A DNA stretch of 64,000 bases from Amycolatopsis nivea (GTDB lineage: Bacteria > Actinomycetota > Actinomycetes > Mycobacteriales > Pseudonocardiaceae). Position numbers and translations under genes: made by a program. A model generated the notes under the pieces. The model had not been told where the DNA came from and did no database searches. It saw only the letters and a list, made by a program, of their open reading frames with translations. Location: assembly GCF_004522235.1 (NCBI RefSeq), contig NZ_SDLT01000008.1:97916-161915 (forward strand), in the 5' to 3' direction. This document shows, piece by piece, positions 1 to 9,915 of this stretch (position 1 is the stretch's first letter; each line of letters begins with the position of its first letter).

Positions 1-26
1 CCCCGGAACGCCGAGGAGGCGCCGTC

Positions 27-1358
27 ATGACTCTCGCACTCGACCGGTCCACGGAAACTGTTGCCGCTGCCGTTCCCGCTGTCGCCGGTGCGACGCTGCG
101 GGTCCCGCTGGTCACCGGCGGCGACATCGGCTACGCCAACCTCGACCACGCGGCGAGCGCGCCGTGTCTGGACGCGGTGCGTTCGGCGGTCGACGAGTTC
201 CTTCCCTGGTACGCCAGCGTGCACCGCGGCGCGGGCTTCGCTTCGCAGGTCTCGACGCGGCTGTACGAGCGGACGCGCGACGTGCTGCGCCGGTTCGTGG
301 ACGCTCGCAACGGCGACTCGGTGATCTTCACCCGCAACACCACTGACGCGTTCAACCTGCTGGCGAAAGCATTGCCGCGCAAGACTTCCGTGGTGGTGTT
401 CGACAGCGAGCACCACGCGGCCTTGCTGCCGTGGCGCGGCCCGAACGTCCGGCGCGTGCAGCTGCCGCGGACCCGGCTCGCCGCAGTGTCCGTTGTGAAC
501 GAAGCGCTCGCGGAATGCCCGCAGGGGCCGCGGTTGGTGGTCGTCGCCGGTGCGTCCAATGTGACCGGCGAGCTGCTGCCGGTGGCCGAGATCGCTGCGG
601 TGGCCCGGAAACACGGCGCCCGGGTGGCCCTCGACGCCGCGCAGCTCGCTCCGCACCGGCAGATTTCGTTGCGGGAGCTGGATGTTGACTATGTCGCGCT
701 GTCCGGGCACAAGCTGTACGCGCCCTTCGGGGCCGGTGCGCTGATCGGGCGCAGCGACTGGTTGCGGGCGGCCGAGCCGTACCTGGCCGGTGGTGGCGCT
801 ACGAAACTGGTGACCGAGGAAGCCGTGGTGTGGAACAGCGGCGAAGAGCGGCACGAGGCCGGATCGCCGAATACCGTTGGCGTGTATGCGCTCGGGGTGG
901 CTTGCGAGCAGCTGGCGGCTCAGTGGGATGCCGTGGGTTCGCACGAGGCCGCGTTGCTGGATCGGTTGCGCAAGGGGCTTGAGAGCCTGCCGGGTTTCGC
1001 CGAGCTGCGGTTCTTCGACGCGCCGGTGGACCGGGTCGGCACGGTGAGCTTCGTGGTCGACGGGTTCGAGCCCGGATGGCTGGCCGCGGTGCTGTCGGCC
1101 GAGTACGGAATCGGCGTGCGGGACGGGGCGTTCTGCGCGCACGTGGCCGCCCGGCGGCTGATCCGGGAAGCCGGAAGCGAAGGCCAGCAGGCGGTCCGGG
1201 TGAGCCTCGGGCTGGGGAGCACCGAGGAACACGTCGACCGCTTGGTGCTGGCGCTGCGGCAGATCGTGGCCCGGGGAGCCCGCTGGGAGTACGCGAAGGT
1301 GGACGGGCGGTGGGCGCCGGTCGGGGACCCGCGGGAGCTGCCGCCGTTCTGCGCCTGA
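27..1358 (+). CDS. SufS/NifS-like cysteine desulfurase, class V aminotransferase fold
   Basis: A 443-residue PLP-dependent fold-type I enzyme. The Schiff-base lysine is K229 in SGHKLYAPFGAGAL. The aspartate that pairs with the pyridine nitrogen lies in ALDAAQLAPH. C370 in RDGAFCAH sits where SufS carries its catalytic cysteine (the RxGxxCA context), so sulfur transfer from cysteine is plausible. The protein is a little longer than typical SufS (about 410 residues) because of an N-terminal extension of about 35 residues. The ATG at 27 has a strong GAGGAGG Shine-Dalgarno at 13-19. No suf/isc scaffold genes are visible nearby and the next gene is convergent, so a stand-alone desulfurase or a related lyase is possible. 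The fold is secure; the exact substrate is inferred. Confidence 0.8.
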   Translation: MTLALDRSTETVAAAVPAVAGATLRVPLVTGGDIGYANLDHAASAPCLDAVRSAVDEFLPWYASVHRGAGFASQVSTRLYERTRDVLRRFVDARNGDSVIFTRNTTDAFNLLAKALPRKTSVVVFDSEHHAALLPWRGPNVRRVQLPRTRLAAVSVVNEALAECPQGPRLVVVAGASNVTGELLPVAEIAAVARKHGARVALDAAQLAPHRQISLRELDVDYVALSGHKLYAPFGAGALIGRSDWLRAAEPYLAGGGATKLVTEEAVVWNSGEERHEAGSPNTVGVYALGVACEQLAAQWDAVGSHEAALLDRLRKGLESLPGFAELRFFDAPVDRVGTVSFVVDGFEPGWLAAVLSAEYGIGVRDGAFCAHVAARRLIREAGSEGQQAVRVSLGLGSTEEHVDRLVLALRQIVARGARWEYAKVDGRWAPVGDPRELPPFCA

Positions 1359-1369
1359 CCGGGCTGGGT

Positions 1370-1858
1370 TTAACCGCGTGAGCTCGCATTGTGGTCGAGT
1401 TGGGATCTGCAGGCGGCCCGGATCGCCTCTTTGATCTGCTCTTCGGTGCGGCCCCAGCCTCCGTCCCACTCTTCGTCCGCCAGCCAGACTTGGGCGAGCG
1501 GCAAGGAAGTGGCGCTCTCCGCGTAACCGGTGCGCAAGATAACCGCGTGCAGGTCGTTCAGCAGGCCGCGCTCGCTGAGATGGCCGTTGAGGAACAGCCG
1601 GGCCAGGTGAGTGAACGCGGCTTCGGCTGCGTCGGCCACAGCGGGAATGGGCGTGCGGCAGTCGGCTAAGGCCGCCTCCTGCACGTCGTGGATTTCCCGT
1701 GGTTCGCTGCGGGACAGCCCGGCCAGGTGGCGCAGGTGCTCGCCGTCCTCGCCGTCGGCCAGCCAGTGGGCTGCCCAGAGGGGGAGGTCGCTCGTGGGGG
1801 AGAGGTCGAGGGCGATCCAGGCCGCGGCCGCGGCGGGGGCGGGGATCTCGGCGGGCAT
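1370..1858 (-). CDS. Hypothetical protein, 162 aa
   Basis: I do not recognise this family. The frame is open further upstream but there it runs antisense to lspA, so the ATG at 1858 (MPAEIPAP) is chosen. This gives a 162-residue, probably cytosolic protein that is helical and rich in Ala, Leu, Trp and acidic residues, with WLADGEDGEHLRHLAGL near residue 33 and a C-terminal GGWGRTEEQIKEAIRAAC. No signal peptide or membrane segment is seen. It converges on the desulfurase-like gene with an 11-nt gap and is divergent from lspA (start at 1947). The start has no good Shine-Dalgarno and remains uncertain. Confidence 0.55.
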   Translation of the reverse strand: MPAEIPAPAAAAAWIALDLSPTSDLPLWAAHWLADGEDGEHLRHLAGLSRSEPREIHDVQEAALADCRTPIPAVADAAEAAFTHLARLFLNGHLSERGLLNDLHAVILRTGYAESATSLPLAQVWLADEEWDGGWGRTEEQIKEAIRAACRSQLDHNASSRG

Positions 1859-1946
1859 GGCAGCGATGATGGCGGGCGAGGGGCCTCCGGGGCGACTGAA
1901 TTCGGCCGCTGTGACCTGCTCGGGCGCGGTTGTGGACAATGGGGGT

Positions 1947-2555
1947 GTGAGCACCGATCCTTCGCCGTCCGAGTCCGAGGTCGAGCCGTCTGCGGAACCG
2001 CCTGAGCAGGAGGCCGCCGGGGACGGCGCGCCGCTGCCCAAGCGGCGGGTCTGGGTGGTGTTCGCGGTCGCGGCGCTGCTGTGGGCGATCGACCTGATCA
2101 CGAAGAACCTCGTGGTCGCGAACCTCGAGGGCAAGGAGCCCAAGCCGATCCTCGGCGGGCTGATCTACCTGCAGGTCATCCGCAACCCGGGCGCCGCGTT
2201 CTCGATGGCGACCGGCATGACGTGGGTGCTCGCGCTGGTCGCGATCGGCGTCGTGATCGCGATCGTGTGGATCTCGCGCAGGCTGCGCTCGGTCGGCTGG
2301 GCGATCGGCCTCGGGCTCGTGCTCGCCGGCGCGCTCGGCAACCTGACCGACCGGTTCTTCCGCGAGCCCGGACCGCTGCGCGGCCACGTCGTCGACTTCA
2401 TCTCCGCGTTCGCGCCCAACGGCGAGGGGTTCGCGATCTTCAACATCGCCGACTCCGCGATCTGCGTCGGCGGCGCGCTGATCGTGCTGCTGTCCCTGCT
2501 CGGCAAGGACTACGACGGCACCTCCACCCGCGGCAAGAAGAAGGACTCCGAGTGA
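1947..2555 (+). CDS. lspA: Lipoprotein signal peptidase (signal peptidase II)
   Basis: An inner-membrane aspartyl protease that removes signal peptides from diacylglyceryl-modified prolipoproteins. The 202-residue protein has a cytosolic acidic N-terminal tail (about 30 residues) typical of actinobacterial LspA, then four hydrophobic segments. The two catalytic aspartates are visible: D135 in GNLTDRFF and D169 in FNIADSAI. The conserved NPGAAFS motif is at residues 80-86. The GTG at 1947 is chosen because it follows a G-run and because upstream in-frame sequence is antisense to the neighbouring gene. Its TGA overlaps the GTG of rluD (GTGA at 2552-2555), so the two are co-translated. The lspA-rluD pairing is common in actinobacteria. 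Confidence 0.95.
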   Translation: MSTDPSPSESEVEPSAEPPEQEAAGDGAPLPKRRVWVVFAVAALLWAIDLITKNLVVANLEGKEPKPILGGLIYLQVIRNPGAAFSMATGMTWVLALVAIGVVIAIVWISRRLRSVGWAIGLGLVLAGALGNLTDRFFREPGPLRGHVVDFISAFAPNGEGFAIFNIADSAICVGGALIVLLSLLGKDYDGTSTRGKKKDSE

Positions 2556-3478
2556 GCGCGCGCATGCTGCCCGTCCCCGACGGGCTCGACGGGATGCGCG
2601 TCGACGCCGGGCTCGCCAAACTGCTCGGCCTGTCCCGCACCGCGGTCGCGGACCTCGCCGCGGCGGGCGACGTCCTCCTCGACGGCCGTCCGGCGGGCAA
2701 ATCGGACCGGCTGTCCGCGGGCGGGCTGCTCGAGGTGACGCTGCCGGAACCGGAACGTGCGGCGGAAATCGTCGCGGAGCCAGTCGAAGGCCTGAAGATC
2801 CTGCACGATGACGACGACATCGTGGTGATTTCGAAACCGGTCGGCGTCGCCGTGCACCCCAGCCCGGGCTGGACCGGTCCGACGGTCGTCGGCGGACTCG
2901 CCGCGTCCGGGCTGCGCATCTCGACCTCCGGCGCGGCCGAACGACAGGGCGTCGTGCACCGGCTCGACGCGGGCACCACCGGGGTGATGGTGGTGGCGAA
3001 GAGCGAGCACGCGTACACCGTGCTGAAGCGGGCGTTCAAGGAACGGACCGTCGACAAGGGCTATCACGCCGTCGTGCAGGGCCACCCGGACCCGACGCGC
3101 GGCACCATCGACGCCCCGATCGACCGCCATCCGCGGCACGACTACAAGTTCGCCGTCGTCGCGGGCGGACGGCCGAGCGTCACGCACTACGAGGTGGTCG
3201 AGGCGTTCCGGGCGGCGTCGCTGGCGCACGTGAAGCTGGAAACCGGGCGTACGCACCAGATCCGCGTGCACTTCTCCGCGCTGCGCCACCCGTGCGCGGG
3301 CGACCTGACCTACGGGGCGGACCCGGTGCTGGCCCGGAAACTCGGCCTGACGCGCCAGTGGCTGCACGCGCGGACGCTCGGTTTCGCACACCCCGCGGAC
3401 GGCCGGTGGGTCGAGTTCGAGGCGGAGTACCCCGACGATCTGGCCAGTGCGCTGGAGATCCTGCGCGACGGGAACTAG
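2552..3478 (+). CDS. rluD: RluA-family 23S rRNA pseudouridine synthase
   Basis: Converts specific uridines of large-subunit rRNA to pseudouridine. In the 308-residue product an S4-type RNA-binding domain spans about residues 12-60 ([10 protein letters not shown] to SDRLSAGG). The catalytic domain follows, with the invariant aspartate D139 in [15 protein letters not shown] and the [12 protein letters not shown] motif. The start is the GTG overlapping the lspA stop; no other start fits better. Family membership is certain. Assignment as RluD rather than another RluA-family member rests on the lspA linkage and the S4 domain. Confidence 0.9.
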   Translation: MSARMLPVPDGLDGMRVDAGLAKLLGLSRTAVADLAAAGDVLLDGRPAGKSDRLSAGGLLEVTLPEPERAAEIVAEPVEGLKILHDDDDIVVISKPVGVAVHPSPGWTGPTVVGGLAASGLRISTSGAAERQGVVHRLDAGTTGVMVVAKSEHAYTVLKRAFKERTVDKGYHAVVQGHPDPTRGTIDAPIDRHPRHDYKFAVVAGGRPSVTHYEVVEAFRAASLAHVKLETGRTHQIRVHFSALRHPCAGDLTYGADPVLARKLGLTRQWLHARTLGFAHPADGRWVEFEAEYPDDLASALEILRDGN

Positions 3479-4989
3479 TCGACGGCCCAGGTCAGGGTGC
3501 GCTCGTCCGGCTCGGGCCGCGGGCTCCAGCGCACCGAGACGACGCGGGTCGCGGTGGGGAGCACGTAGACGGTGTGCCCGCCGAGCGTCTCGCCCGGCTG
3601 CACGCCGATCTTGTGCGGCGGCCGGGACGTCAGCGAAACCGGGGCCTTCGCGACGGTCTCGCCGCTGTCGGTGACGAGCTCGAGATAGTTGTCGGGCAGC
3701 GACGCGAACGGGATCGGCCCGCGATTGGTGATCTCGGTGTGCACGACGACCGCGCGCTCGCCGTCCTCGAGCCGGTAGCCCGCCGCGCCGAAGAGGAAGT
3801 CGGCGGGATCCTGGACCTCCAGCAGCTGCACGGAAAGCTGTTCCCCTTCGAGCCCCTGGGACTGCATCGTCTCGCCGATCCGCCCCTGCTTGGCAGGCGC
3901 CGCGGCGGGCCGGGGTTCGTCGCCGCGGGCCCAGGAAGCGGTCTGCGGGACGCCCCACGTGCTGACGACCGGATCCGGAGCCGGGTACGGCCCGGAAGGT
4001 CCATTGTGGACATTCGCGCCGACGGGAACCTGCGGCGGCATCCCGGTTTGCCCCGGGGCATACGCGCCGGACACCCCCGGCCCGGCGGGGATCCCGTTCG
4101 GTCCCGGGGCATACGCGCCCGACACTCCCGGCCCGCCGGGAATTCCGTTCGGCCCAGGGGGATACGCGCCGGAAATCCCGGCCGGTCCAGGTGCGTACGC
4201 GCCGGACACGCCCGGACCTGGCCCGGTCGCCGGAATCCCGGTCTGTCCGGGCGGGTACGCGGCGGAAGTTCCCGGGCCGGGCATGCCGTGCTGCCCCGGA
4301 CCCGCGGGGATCCCGGTGTGCCCTGGCGGGTAGGCGCCGGAGGTTCCCGGGCCGGGCATGCCGTGCTGTCCCGGCGGATGCGGTCCGGAGTGCCCCGGCA
4401 TCCCGGCTGAATCAGGGATCCCGTTCGGCCCGGGCGGATGCGGGCCGGAGCCCTGCGCGCCCGGCATTCCCGCCGCCCCGCCTCGCACGGGGACTCCCGC
4501 CGACGCCGGGCCAGCGCCTGGCGCCGCACCCTGGCCGGACGTCATCGGCCCCGGCATCCCGCCCTGGTTGGGTCCGGGCATCCCGCTCTGGTTAGGCCCG
4601 GCAGCCCCTGGCATCCCGCCCTGGTTGGGCCCCGCAGCCCCGCCCGGATTCGGCCCGGCTGCCCCGGGCATCCCGCCCAGGTTCTGTCCCGCCGTCCCGG
4701 GCCCCGCGTTCGGTCCAGCCGCAGCGGGGAACGGCACCGACCCGGGCCCGCCCGGATAGCCGCCCGGGGGACGCTGCCACGACGCCGGAGCCCCGGAAAT
4801 CGCCGCGCGGAGGCCGTTCGGGTCGCTTTCGACCCCGACCAGCAGCGGCAATCCGCTCCCGGACAGCGCGACCAGCCGGTACGCGACCTCCCTCGGGTCC
4901 ATCCCGACCTTCGCCGCCAGCTCGTGCACAGCCCCCTTGCCCAGCTCGGCGAGCGCGGCGAGCAGGCGGATGTCGGCGGGATCGGTCAC
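3475..4989 (-). CDS. Winged-helix / collagen-like / beta-sandwich three-part protein
   Basis: A 504-residue protein with three visible parts. Residues 1-60 look like an AsnC/winged-helix DNA-binding or dimer domain ([34 protein letters not shown]). Residues of about 65-335 are a Gly-Pro-rich collagen-like tract with recurring [18 protein letters not shown] and GIPGGPG units. Residues of about 365-504 form a beta-rich domain resembling DUF4352-type extracytoplasmic domains ([30 protein letters not shown]). There is no signal peptide or membrane helix, so export of the C-terminal domain is not supported. The GTG at 4989 has GGAG at 4995-4998; a second GTG at 4995 is possible. Its stop overlaps the rluD stop convergently. 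Function unknown. Confidence 0.75.
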   Translation of the reverse strand: MTDPADIRLLAALAELGKGAVHELAAKVGMDPREVAYRLVALSGSGLPLLVGVESDPNGLRAAISGAPASWQRPPGGYPGGPGSVPFPAAAGPNAGPGTAGQNLGGMPGAAGPNPGGAAGPNQGGMPGAAGPNQSGMPGPNQGGMPGPMTSGQGAAPGAGPASAGVPVRGGAAGMPGAQGSGPHPPGPNGIPDSAGMPGHSGPHPPGQHGMPGPGTSGAYPPGHTGIPAGPGQHGMPGPGTSAAYPPGQTGIPATGPGPGVSGAYAPGPAGISGAYPPGPNGIPGGPGVSGAYAPGPNGIPAGPGVSGAYAPGQTGMPPQVPVGANVHNGPSGPYPAPDPVVSTWGVPQTASWARGDEPRPAAAPAKQGRIGETMQSQGLEGEQLSVQLLEVQDPADFLFGAAGYRLEDGERAVVVHTEITNRGPIPFASLPDNYLELVTDSGETVAKAPVSLTSRPPHKIGVQPGETLGGHTVYVLPTATRVVSVRWSPRPEPDERTLTWAVD

Positions 4990-5055
4990 GGCCACTCCGG
5001 CAACGCTACCGCCTCGCCCGCCCGGCCCGGCCGCACCACGCGCCCGGCGTGCCCC

Positions 5056-5273
5056 GCGCCACCGCGACGTCGGCGATCGGCGCGTCCCGGGGGGCGGGCG
5101 GGACCGCCCGAGTTCGACGCCCTGGCACGCCGGTACGGCCTGCCGCACCACGTGGCCCGCGCCGCCGCGGCACCGCGCCACCGCGCCACCGCGACGTCGG
5201 CGATCGGCGTGTCCCGCGGCGGCAGACGGGACCGCGCGAGTTCCACGCCCCGGCACGCCGATACGGCCTGCCG
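5056..5273. repeat. Imperfect direct repeat of about 90 bp
   Basis: Two copies, 5056-5145 and 5183-5273, offset by 127-128 bp. Both begin GCGCCACCGCGACGTCGGCG and end with a CACGCCGNTACGGCCTGCCG segment, with scattered substitutions and a one-base length difference. The pair fills the 378-bp gap (4990-5367) between the divergent collagen-like gene and the DUF885 gene. I see no gene in the gap. The promoters of both flanking genes must lie in or beside it. Confidence 0.7.
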
Positions 5274-5367
5274 AGGGACCGGCCGCCGAGGACACGGGCG
5301 TCGGCGCCCCTGTCTCGATTAGGGTCGGGAGCAGCACTCGCTCCGCCTACCCTGGGGGTCCACGCCG

Positions 5368-8300
5368 ATGACCGTCGTTTCCGATCTCGCCGACGAACTC
5401 GTCGAGGTGTCGTTCGACCACGAGCCGCTCGACGCCGCCATTCTCGGCATCCGGCCGGACGCGCCGGGGCTCGGCGATCCGTCGGCCGCGGCGGAGGCGG
5501 CGCTGCGCGGGAAGCTCGCCGGGATCCGGGAGCGGGCCGAGGCGGTCGACCCGGCCGGGCTCGACGACGTCGACCGCGTCACCCGCGACGTCCTGCTCAG
5601 CTCCATCGACGGCACCCTCGACCGGATGGACAGCCGGGTCGTCGACTTCACCGTCACCGACCTGTTCGTCGGGCCCGCTTCCGGGCTGCTGTCCGCGCTG
5701 CCGATGGTCACCGTCACCGCGGAAACCGCCGAGGTGCATCTCGGCAGGCTCCGCGAGATCCCGGAGTACCTCCGCGCCGTCGCGCAACGGCACCGCGACG
5801 GCATCGCCGCCGGGCTGCTGCCGATCGAACGCCTGGTCAAGGCCGCGATCGCGCACCTGGACCGCTATCTCGCCGAGCCCGAGAACGACCCGCTGCTGCG
5901 CCAGCCCGCCCCGGACGACGAGTTCGCCGCGCGCCGCAGGCAGATCCTCGAAGACGTCGCCCGGCCCGGCTTCCGCGAGTACCGCGACTTCCTCGAGGCC
6001 GAGGTCCTCCCGCACGGCCGCCCGGACGACAAGGCAGGCGTCTCCTGGCTGCCCGGCGGCGACGAGATCTACGCCCGTCTCGCCCGCACCCACACCACCA
6101 GCGACCGCACCCCGCAGGAGCTGCACGACACCGGCCTCGCGGTGATCGCCGGCCAGGTCGAGCAGTACCAGGCGCTCGGCGAGCGCGTGTTCGGCACGCG
6201 CGAGCTGCCGGAGATTTTCGAGCGGCTGCGCACCGACCCGAAGCTCCGCTGGACGAGTGCCGAGGACCTCCTCGAAACCGCCCGCACGGCCATCTCCCGC
6301 GCCGCGGCGGAGGCGCCGAACTGGTTCGGCAAGATCCCGGAGCACCCGTGGACCGTCGAGGCGGTGCCGGAGGACTCCGCGCCCGGCGCGCCCCCGGCGT
6401 ACTACATGCCGCCCGCCGCGGACGGGTCCCGGCCGGGCGTCTACTTCGCGAACACCCACCAGGCCACCGAGCGGTTCCGGCACACCGCCGAGGTCATCGC
6501 GTTCCACGAGGCGATCCCGGGCCACCACTTCCAGCTCAGCACCGCGCTCGACCTCGCCGACCTGCCGCTGCTGCGCCGCATCGGCAACTTCACCGCGTAC
6601 GCCGAGGGCTGGGGCCTCTACACCGAGCGCCTCGCCGACGAGATGGGCCTGTACTCCGACGACGTGTCGCTGCTCGGCATGTTGACGATGGAGTCCATGC
6701 GGGCCGGGCGGCTGGTCGTCGACACCGGCCTGCACGCGCTGGGCTGGAGCCGGCAGCAGGCGGTCGACTACCTGCTGGAGCACACGCCGATGGCGCAGGT
6801 CGAGATCGAGTCCGAGGTCGACCGGTACCTCGGCTACCCGGGCCAGGCGCTCGCGTACCTGGTCGGGCGGCTGGAGATCGAGCGGTTGCGCAAGCAGGCC
6901 GAACAGCGGCTCGGCAGCCGCTTCGACGTCAAGGCCTTCCACGACACGGTCCTCTCCGGCGGATCCCTGCCGCTGTCGGTGCTGGACGCCGTGGTCACCG
7001 AATGGGCCGCGGGCTACGGCGACACCGTCGTCGGTCTGGCGGACGAGCTGGTCGAACTGGACTTCGAGCGGGAACCGCTGGAGCGCACCGTCCTCGGCCT
7101 CCCCGGCGACCACACGAAGCTCGCCGACCCGAGCCTCGCCGCGGCCGAGCGCGACCGGGCCAAGTACGCCGCGATCGCCGAACGCGCCGACGCGATCGAC
7201 CCGGCCGGGCTGACTCCGTCCGAGGTCATCACCCGCGAGGTGGTGCGCACGCACGCCCGCGGCGCGATCGACACGATCGACTCGCGGCTGTCCGGCTTCG
7301 CGGTGAGCGACGGGTTCAGCTCGCCCGCGCTGAACCTCATGACCATCCTTCCCGCGCTGGCCCCGGACGACGCGGACAAGGCACGCGACTACCTCACCCG
7401 GCTGGCGGCGATCGGCGGCTATCTGGACGCGGTGATCGAGGCGCAGCGGACGACCGTCGCGGACGGGTTCGCGCCGCCGGACTTCCTGGTGCGCATCGGG
7501 ATCGAGTACGTCGAGCGGTACCTCGCGAACGAGGACGGCGACCCGTTCCGCGTCACGCCGTCGGTCGAGGTCGAGGGCTTCGCGGCGGAGTGCGACCGGC
7601 TGCTCGCCGAGGTCGTGCGGCCCGCGTACCGCCGCTACCGCGACTTCCTCGCCGAGGACGTGCTGCCGGTTTCGAAGACGGACAGCCAGCCGGGCATCAG
7701 CCACCTGCCGGGCGGGCTGGAGAAGTACCAGGGCCTGATCCGCGCGCACACCACCACGGACCGCACCGCGCAGGAACTGCACGACACCGGGCTGCGGCTG
7801 GGCGAGAAACTGGCCGAGGAGTACCGCGAACTGGGCTCCCGCGTGTTCGGCACCGGAGAGCTGCGGGAAATCTTCGACCGCCTCCGCACCGACCCGGAGC
7901 TGCGCTGGCGCGACGGCGAGGAACTGCTGGAAGGCGCTCGCACCGCGATCGCCCGGGCGGAAACCGTTGCGCCGCAATGGTTCTCCCGGGTGCCGGACGC
8001 GAAGTGCGCGGTCGAGCCGGTCCCGGAGGCGGACGCGGCGAGCGGCACCATCGCCTACTACCTCCAGGCCGCGTTCGACGGTTCCCGGCCCGGCACGTAC
8101 TACGCGAACACTTACGAGGCGAGTTCGCGGCCGCGGTTCACCAGCGAGGGGATCGCGTTCCACGAGGCCGTTCCCGGGCACCACTTCCAGCTCACGTTCG
8201 CGCAGGAACTCACCGATCTGCCGCTGCTGCGCCGGATCGCGCCGTTCAACGCCTACATCGAGGGCTGGGGCCTGTACGCGGAGCGCCTCGCCGACGAGAT

Positions 8301-8682
8301 GGGCCTGTACTCCGACGACGTCGCCCGCTTCGGCATGCTCGCCCAGGACTCGATGCGGGCCGGGCGGCTCGTCGTCGACACCGGTCTGCACGCGCTGGGC
8401 TGGACCCGGCAGCAGGCGGTCGACTACCTGGTCGAGCACACGCCGATGGCGAAGATGGAGATCGAGGCGGAGATCGACCGGTACGTCGCGAATCCGGGCC
8501 AGGCGCTCAGCTACATGGTGGGGCGGCTGGAAATCCAGCGCGTCCGCGCCGAGGCCGAACGGGCGCTGGGCGACCGGTTCGACATCCGCGCGTTCCACGA
8601 CGTGATCCTGGGCAACGGGATTCTCCCGCTGTCCGCTTTGGACACCGTGGTCGGCGCGTGGATCGCGGAGGCGTCCGCGTGA
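5368..8682 (+). CDS. Tandem-duplicated DUF885 family metallohydrolase
   Basis: A 1104-residue protein made of two complete DUF885 units in one chain, about residues 1-551 and 552-1104; single-unit members are usually about 550-600 residues. Each unit has the HExxPGHH-type motif (FHEAIPGHHFQL with H380; FHEAVPGHHFQL with H932) and the downstream EGWGLYxERLADEMGLYSDD segment that supplies a further acidic ligand. Both active sites therefore look intact. The second unit begins DTVVGLADELVELDFEREPL, mirroring the N-terminus MTVVSDLADELVEVSF. The family is annotated as zinc-dependent hydrolase/peptidase without a well-defined substrate. No signal peptide is seen. The stop overlaps the fumarylacetoacetase start. 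Confidence 0.9.
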   Translation: MTVVSDLADELVEVSFDHEPLDAAILGIRPDAPGLGDPSAAAEAALRGKLAGIRERAEAVDPAGLDDVDRVTRDVLLSSIDGTLDRMDSRVVDFTVTDLFVGPASGLLSALPMVTVTAETAEVHLGRLREIPEYLRAVAQRHRDGIAAGLLPIERLVKAAIAHLDRYLAEPENDPLLRQPAPDDEFAARRRQILEDVARPGFREYRDFLEAEVLPHGRPDDKAGVSWLPGGDEIYARLARTHTTSDRTPQELHDTGLAVIAGQVEQYQALGERVFGTRELPEIFERLRTDPKLRWTSAEDLLETARTAISRAAAEAPNWFGKIPEHPWTVEAVPEDSAPGAPPAYYMPPAADGSRPGVYFANTHQATERFRHTAEVIAFHEAIPGHHFQLSTALDLADLPLLRRIGNFTAYAEGWGLYTERLADEMGLYSDDVSLLGMLTMESMRAGRLVVDTGLHALGWSRQQAVDYLLEHTPMAQVEIESEVDRYLGYPGQALAYLVGRLEIERLRKQAEQRLGSRFDVKAFHDTVLSGGSLPLSVLDAVVTEWAAGYGDTVVGLADELVELDFEREPLERTVLGLPGDHTKLADPSLAAAERDRAKYAAIAERADAIDPAGLTPSEVITREVVRTHARGAIDTIDSRLSGFAVSDGFSSPALNLMTILPALAPDDADKARDYLTRLAAIGGYLDAVIEAQRTTVADGFAPPDFLVRIGIEYVERYLANEDGDPFRVTPSVEVEGFAAECDRLLAEVVRPAYRRYRDFLAEDVLPVSKTDSQPGISHLPGGLEKYQGLIRAHTTTDRTAQELHDTGLRLGEKLAEEYRELGSRVFGTGELREIFDRLRTDPELRWRDGEELLEGARTAIARAETVAPQWFSRVPDAKCAVEPVPEADAASGTIAYYLQAAFDGSRPGTYYANTYEASSRPRFTSEGIAFHEAVPGHHFQLTFAQELTDLPLLRRIAPFNAYIEGWGLYAERLADEMGLYSDDVARFGMLAQDSMRAGRLVVDTGLHALGWTRQQAVDYLVEHTPMAKMEIEAEIDRYVANPGQALSYMVGRLEIQRVRAEAERALGDRFDIRAFHDVILGNGILPLSALDTVVGAWIAEASA

Positions 8683-9878
8683 CCTGGCTCGACCTTCCGG
8701 CCGACACCCTCTTCGGCCTCGACAACCTGCCCTACGGCGTCTTCTCGCACGGCGAGCGGACCCGCCGGGCCGGCGTCGCGGTCGGGGACCAGGTGCTCGA
8801 CCTGACCGCGGCGGCCGAGGGGGAGTCCTTCGGCCGCCTGCTCGGCGCGGGCGTGCTGAACCCGCTGCTCGCCGCCGGCCCGGACATCTGGGCCGATGTG
8901 CGGGTGCGGGTCCGCGAATGGCTCTCCGAACCGCGGCACGCCGACCGGATCCGGCCGCATCTGGTGCCCCGCAACGAAATCACGAGCCATCTGCCAGTAG
9001 AGGTCGCGGATTACGTCGACTTCTACTCCAGCGAACAGCACGCGATCAACGCCAGCCGGATCTTCACCGGCGGCGACGATCTGGTGCCGGCGAACTGGAA
9101 ACACCTGCCGATCGGCTACCACGGCCGCGCGGGCACCGTCGTCGCGTCCGGCACGCCGGTGATCCGCCCGGCCGGGCAACGGAAACCGCGCAAGGCGACG
9201 CAACCGTCGTTCGGCGCGGCCAAGCGGCTCGACTTCGAGGCGGAGGTCGGCTTCGTCGTCGGCGTGGGATCGGAGCTGGGCGCGCCGGTGCCGATCGACG
9301 AGTTCCCCCGCCACGTCTTCGGTGTCTGCCTGGTCAACGACTGGTCGGCGCGCGATCTGCAGGGCTGGGAATCGCAGCCGCTCGGGCCGTTCCTCGGCAA
9401 ATCGTTCGCCACGTCGATGTCGCCGTGGCTGGTTCCGCTGGCCGCGCTGAAGCACGCCCGCGTGCCGCAGCCCGCGCAGGACCCGGAGCCGTTCGAATAC
9501 CTGCGCGCGGCCGAGCCGTGGAGCCTGGACCTGACGCTGGAAATCCGGATCAACGGACGGCTCGTGTCCAGTCCGCCGTTCGCCACGCAATACTGGACGG
9601 GCGCGCAGCAGTTCGCGCACCTCACCGTCAACGGCGCGAGCCTGCGCACCGGCGACCTGTACGCGTCCGGCACGGTCACCGGCCCGGCGAAGGACCAGCG
9701 CGGATCGCTGCTGGAGCTGAGCTGGGGCGGGCGCGAACCGCTCGCGGTCGGCGAGGAGACCAGGACGTTCCTGGAGGACGGCGACGAGGTCGTCATCACC
9801 GCTTCCGCCCCAGGTCCAGGCGGTGCGCGGATCGGGTTCGGCGAGGTGCGCGGGACGGTGGCGCCCGCTGTGGTGTGA
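8679..9878 (+). CDS. Fumarylacetoacetase
   Basis: Last step of tyrosine/homogentisate breakdown: hydrolyses 4-fumarylacetoacetate to fumarate and acetoacetate. The 399-residue length matches the family. It has an N-terminal beta domain (about residues 1-110) and the catalytic barrel with metal ligands in DFYSSEQHA, FEAEVGFVVG and VNDWSARDLQ, the base-containing GYHGRAG, and KSFATSMSPW. The GTG at 8679 overlaps the DUF885 stop (GTGA), so translation is coupled. Homogentisate dioxygenase is not in the window, and pairing with a DUF885 protein is unusual, so the physiological substrate could be a related acylpyruvate. Confidence 0.9.
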   Translation: MTWLDLPADTLFGLDNLPYGVFSHGERTRRAGVAVGDQVLDLTAAAEGESFGRLLGAGVLNPLLAAGPDIWADVRVRVREWLSEPRHADRIRPHLVPRNEITSHLPVEVADYVDFYSSEQHAINASRIFTGGDDLVPANWKHLPIGYHGRAGTVVASGTPVIRPAGQRKPRKATQPSFGAAKRLDFEAEVGFVVGVGSELGAPVPIDEFPRHVFGVCLVNDWSARDLQGWESQPLGPFLGKSFATSMSPWLVPLAALKHARVPQPAQDPEPFEYLRAAEPWSLDLTLEIRINGRLVSSPPFATQYWTGAQQFAHLTVNGASLRTGDLYASGTVTGPAKDQRGSLLELSWGGREPLAVGEETRTFLEDGDEVVITASAPGPGGARIGFGEVRGTVAPAVV

Positions 9879-9915
9879 CCCACGCCGTAGCGTCGTCACC
9901 CGGGCGGCCGCATAA

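Noticed and set aside
5347..8598. Antisense frame of more than 1000 codons opposite the DUF885 gene
   Set aside because: A typical third-codon-GC shadow of a highly biased gene; the sense strand carries clear motifs in both halves.
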